This document shows positions 13,314-13,495 of a stretch of DNA of 13,495 bases, piece after piece. The DNA is taken from the NCBI GenBank assembly GCA_900757025.1, contig CAAEMG010000002.1, positions 1 to 13,495 on the forward strand. Direction: 5' to 3'. A program made the position numbers and the translations under genes. How positions within the stretch are numbered: the stretch's first letter is position 1; each line of letters begins with the position of its first letter. This DNA is from Clostridia bacterium. GTDB taxonomy: Bacteria; Bacillota; Clostridia; Lachnospirales; Anaerotignaceae. The notes under the pieces were generated by a model. It was not told the DNA's origin. It was given only the letters and a program-made list of their open reading frames with translations, and did not search any database.

Positions 13314-13495
13314 CACAGTATTTTTTTTATATATTAAACTCATTTAAAATTATCCGCATCTGTTACACAGTTATACTAATATATTTTCATGTTTTCTTCA
13401 TTTTGTCCAAAAAAAATTTTATTATTATTAGTTTTTATTTACAATAATATACATTATTACCAAATAGTCAAAAAGTCAAAAATAAAATTAAATAA
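13314..13495. other. AT-rich intergenic sequence, no gene seen
   Basis: No reading frame with a start site, no stable hairpin and no recognisable RNA is visible. It contains homopolymer runs of A and T and a short direct repeat (AGTCAAAA twice near 13467-13482). It is probably the flank of a gene beyond the window edge. Confidence 0.5.

Noticed and set aside
13460..13485. AGTCAAAA direct repeats as the start of a CRISPR array or iteron set
   Set aside because: Two short AT-rich copies without spacers or dyad; chance similarity in A-rich DNA.

Overview
The window looks like ordinary chromosome of a low-GC Firmicute, most likely a gut-type clostridium such as a Lachnospiraceae relative. The DNA is AT-rich, codons ending in A or T dominate, Shine-Dalgarno sites are strong (AAGGAGG type), sigma-A promoters are clear, and the gene families are typical of Clostridia. 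I see no phage, transposon, CRISPR array or toxin/defence locus. Nothing in the window amounts to a new multi-gene system. The unusual material is regulatory or concerns single genes.

Layout. (1) Positions 1-4164, minus strand: a compact operon polA - coaE - membrane-anchored lytic transglycosylase - family-5 peptide-binding lipoprotein (cut by the window edge). Its genes overlap or sit only a few bases apart. (2) 4165-4357: a divergent promoter region with two back-to-back promoters and a small palindrome. (3) 4358-5374, plus strand: an NMT1/ThiY/SsuA-type substrate-binding lipoprotein with no permease or ATPase beside it, then a terminator. (4) 5566-7368, plus strand: oligoendopeptidase F (pepF). 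A terminator hairpin separates it from the converging next gene. (5) 7438-10116, minus strand: a Zn/Cd/Pb P1B-type ATPase with two heavy-metal domains and an unusual His/Cys/Asp-rich N-terminus. It has a consensus promoter with an ArsR/SmtB-type operator at the start point. (6) 10117-11264: a decayed or variable stretch. It holds the C-terminal remnant of a pyridoxamine-phosphate-oxidase-like flavoprotein (minus) and a LysE-family exporter (plus) whose frame is broken at a run of six C. (7) 11326-13313, minus strand: murA, an HD-domain hydrolase and tRNA-Arg(CCG). The HD gene starts 25 bases after the tRNA and probably shares its promoter.

How the genes relate. The first operon joins DNA repair/replication (PolA), coenzyme A synthesis (CoaE), wall cleavage and peptide capture; this is a housekeeping cluster more than a single pathway. 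The metal ATPase is a self-contained efflux unit whose sensor must be encoded elsewhere. MurA makes the first committed peptidoglycan precursor. The most interesting signal is at its start: a near-perfect 21-bp inverted repeat that would fold the murA Shine-Dalgarno and start codon into one hairpin followed by a short U run. This could be a translational switch, an attenuator, or the terminator of the upstream tRNA-HD transcript overlapping the start of murA.
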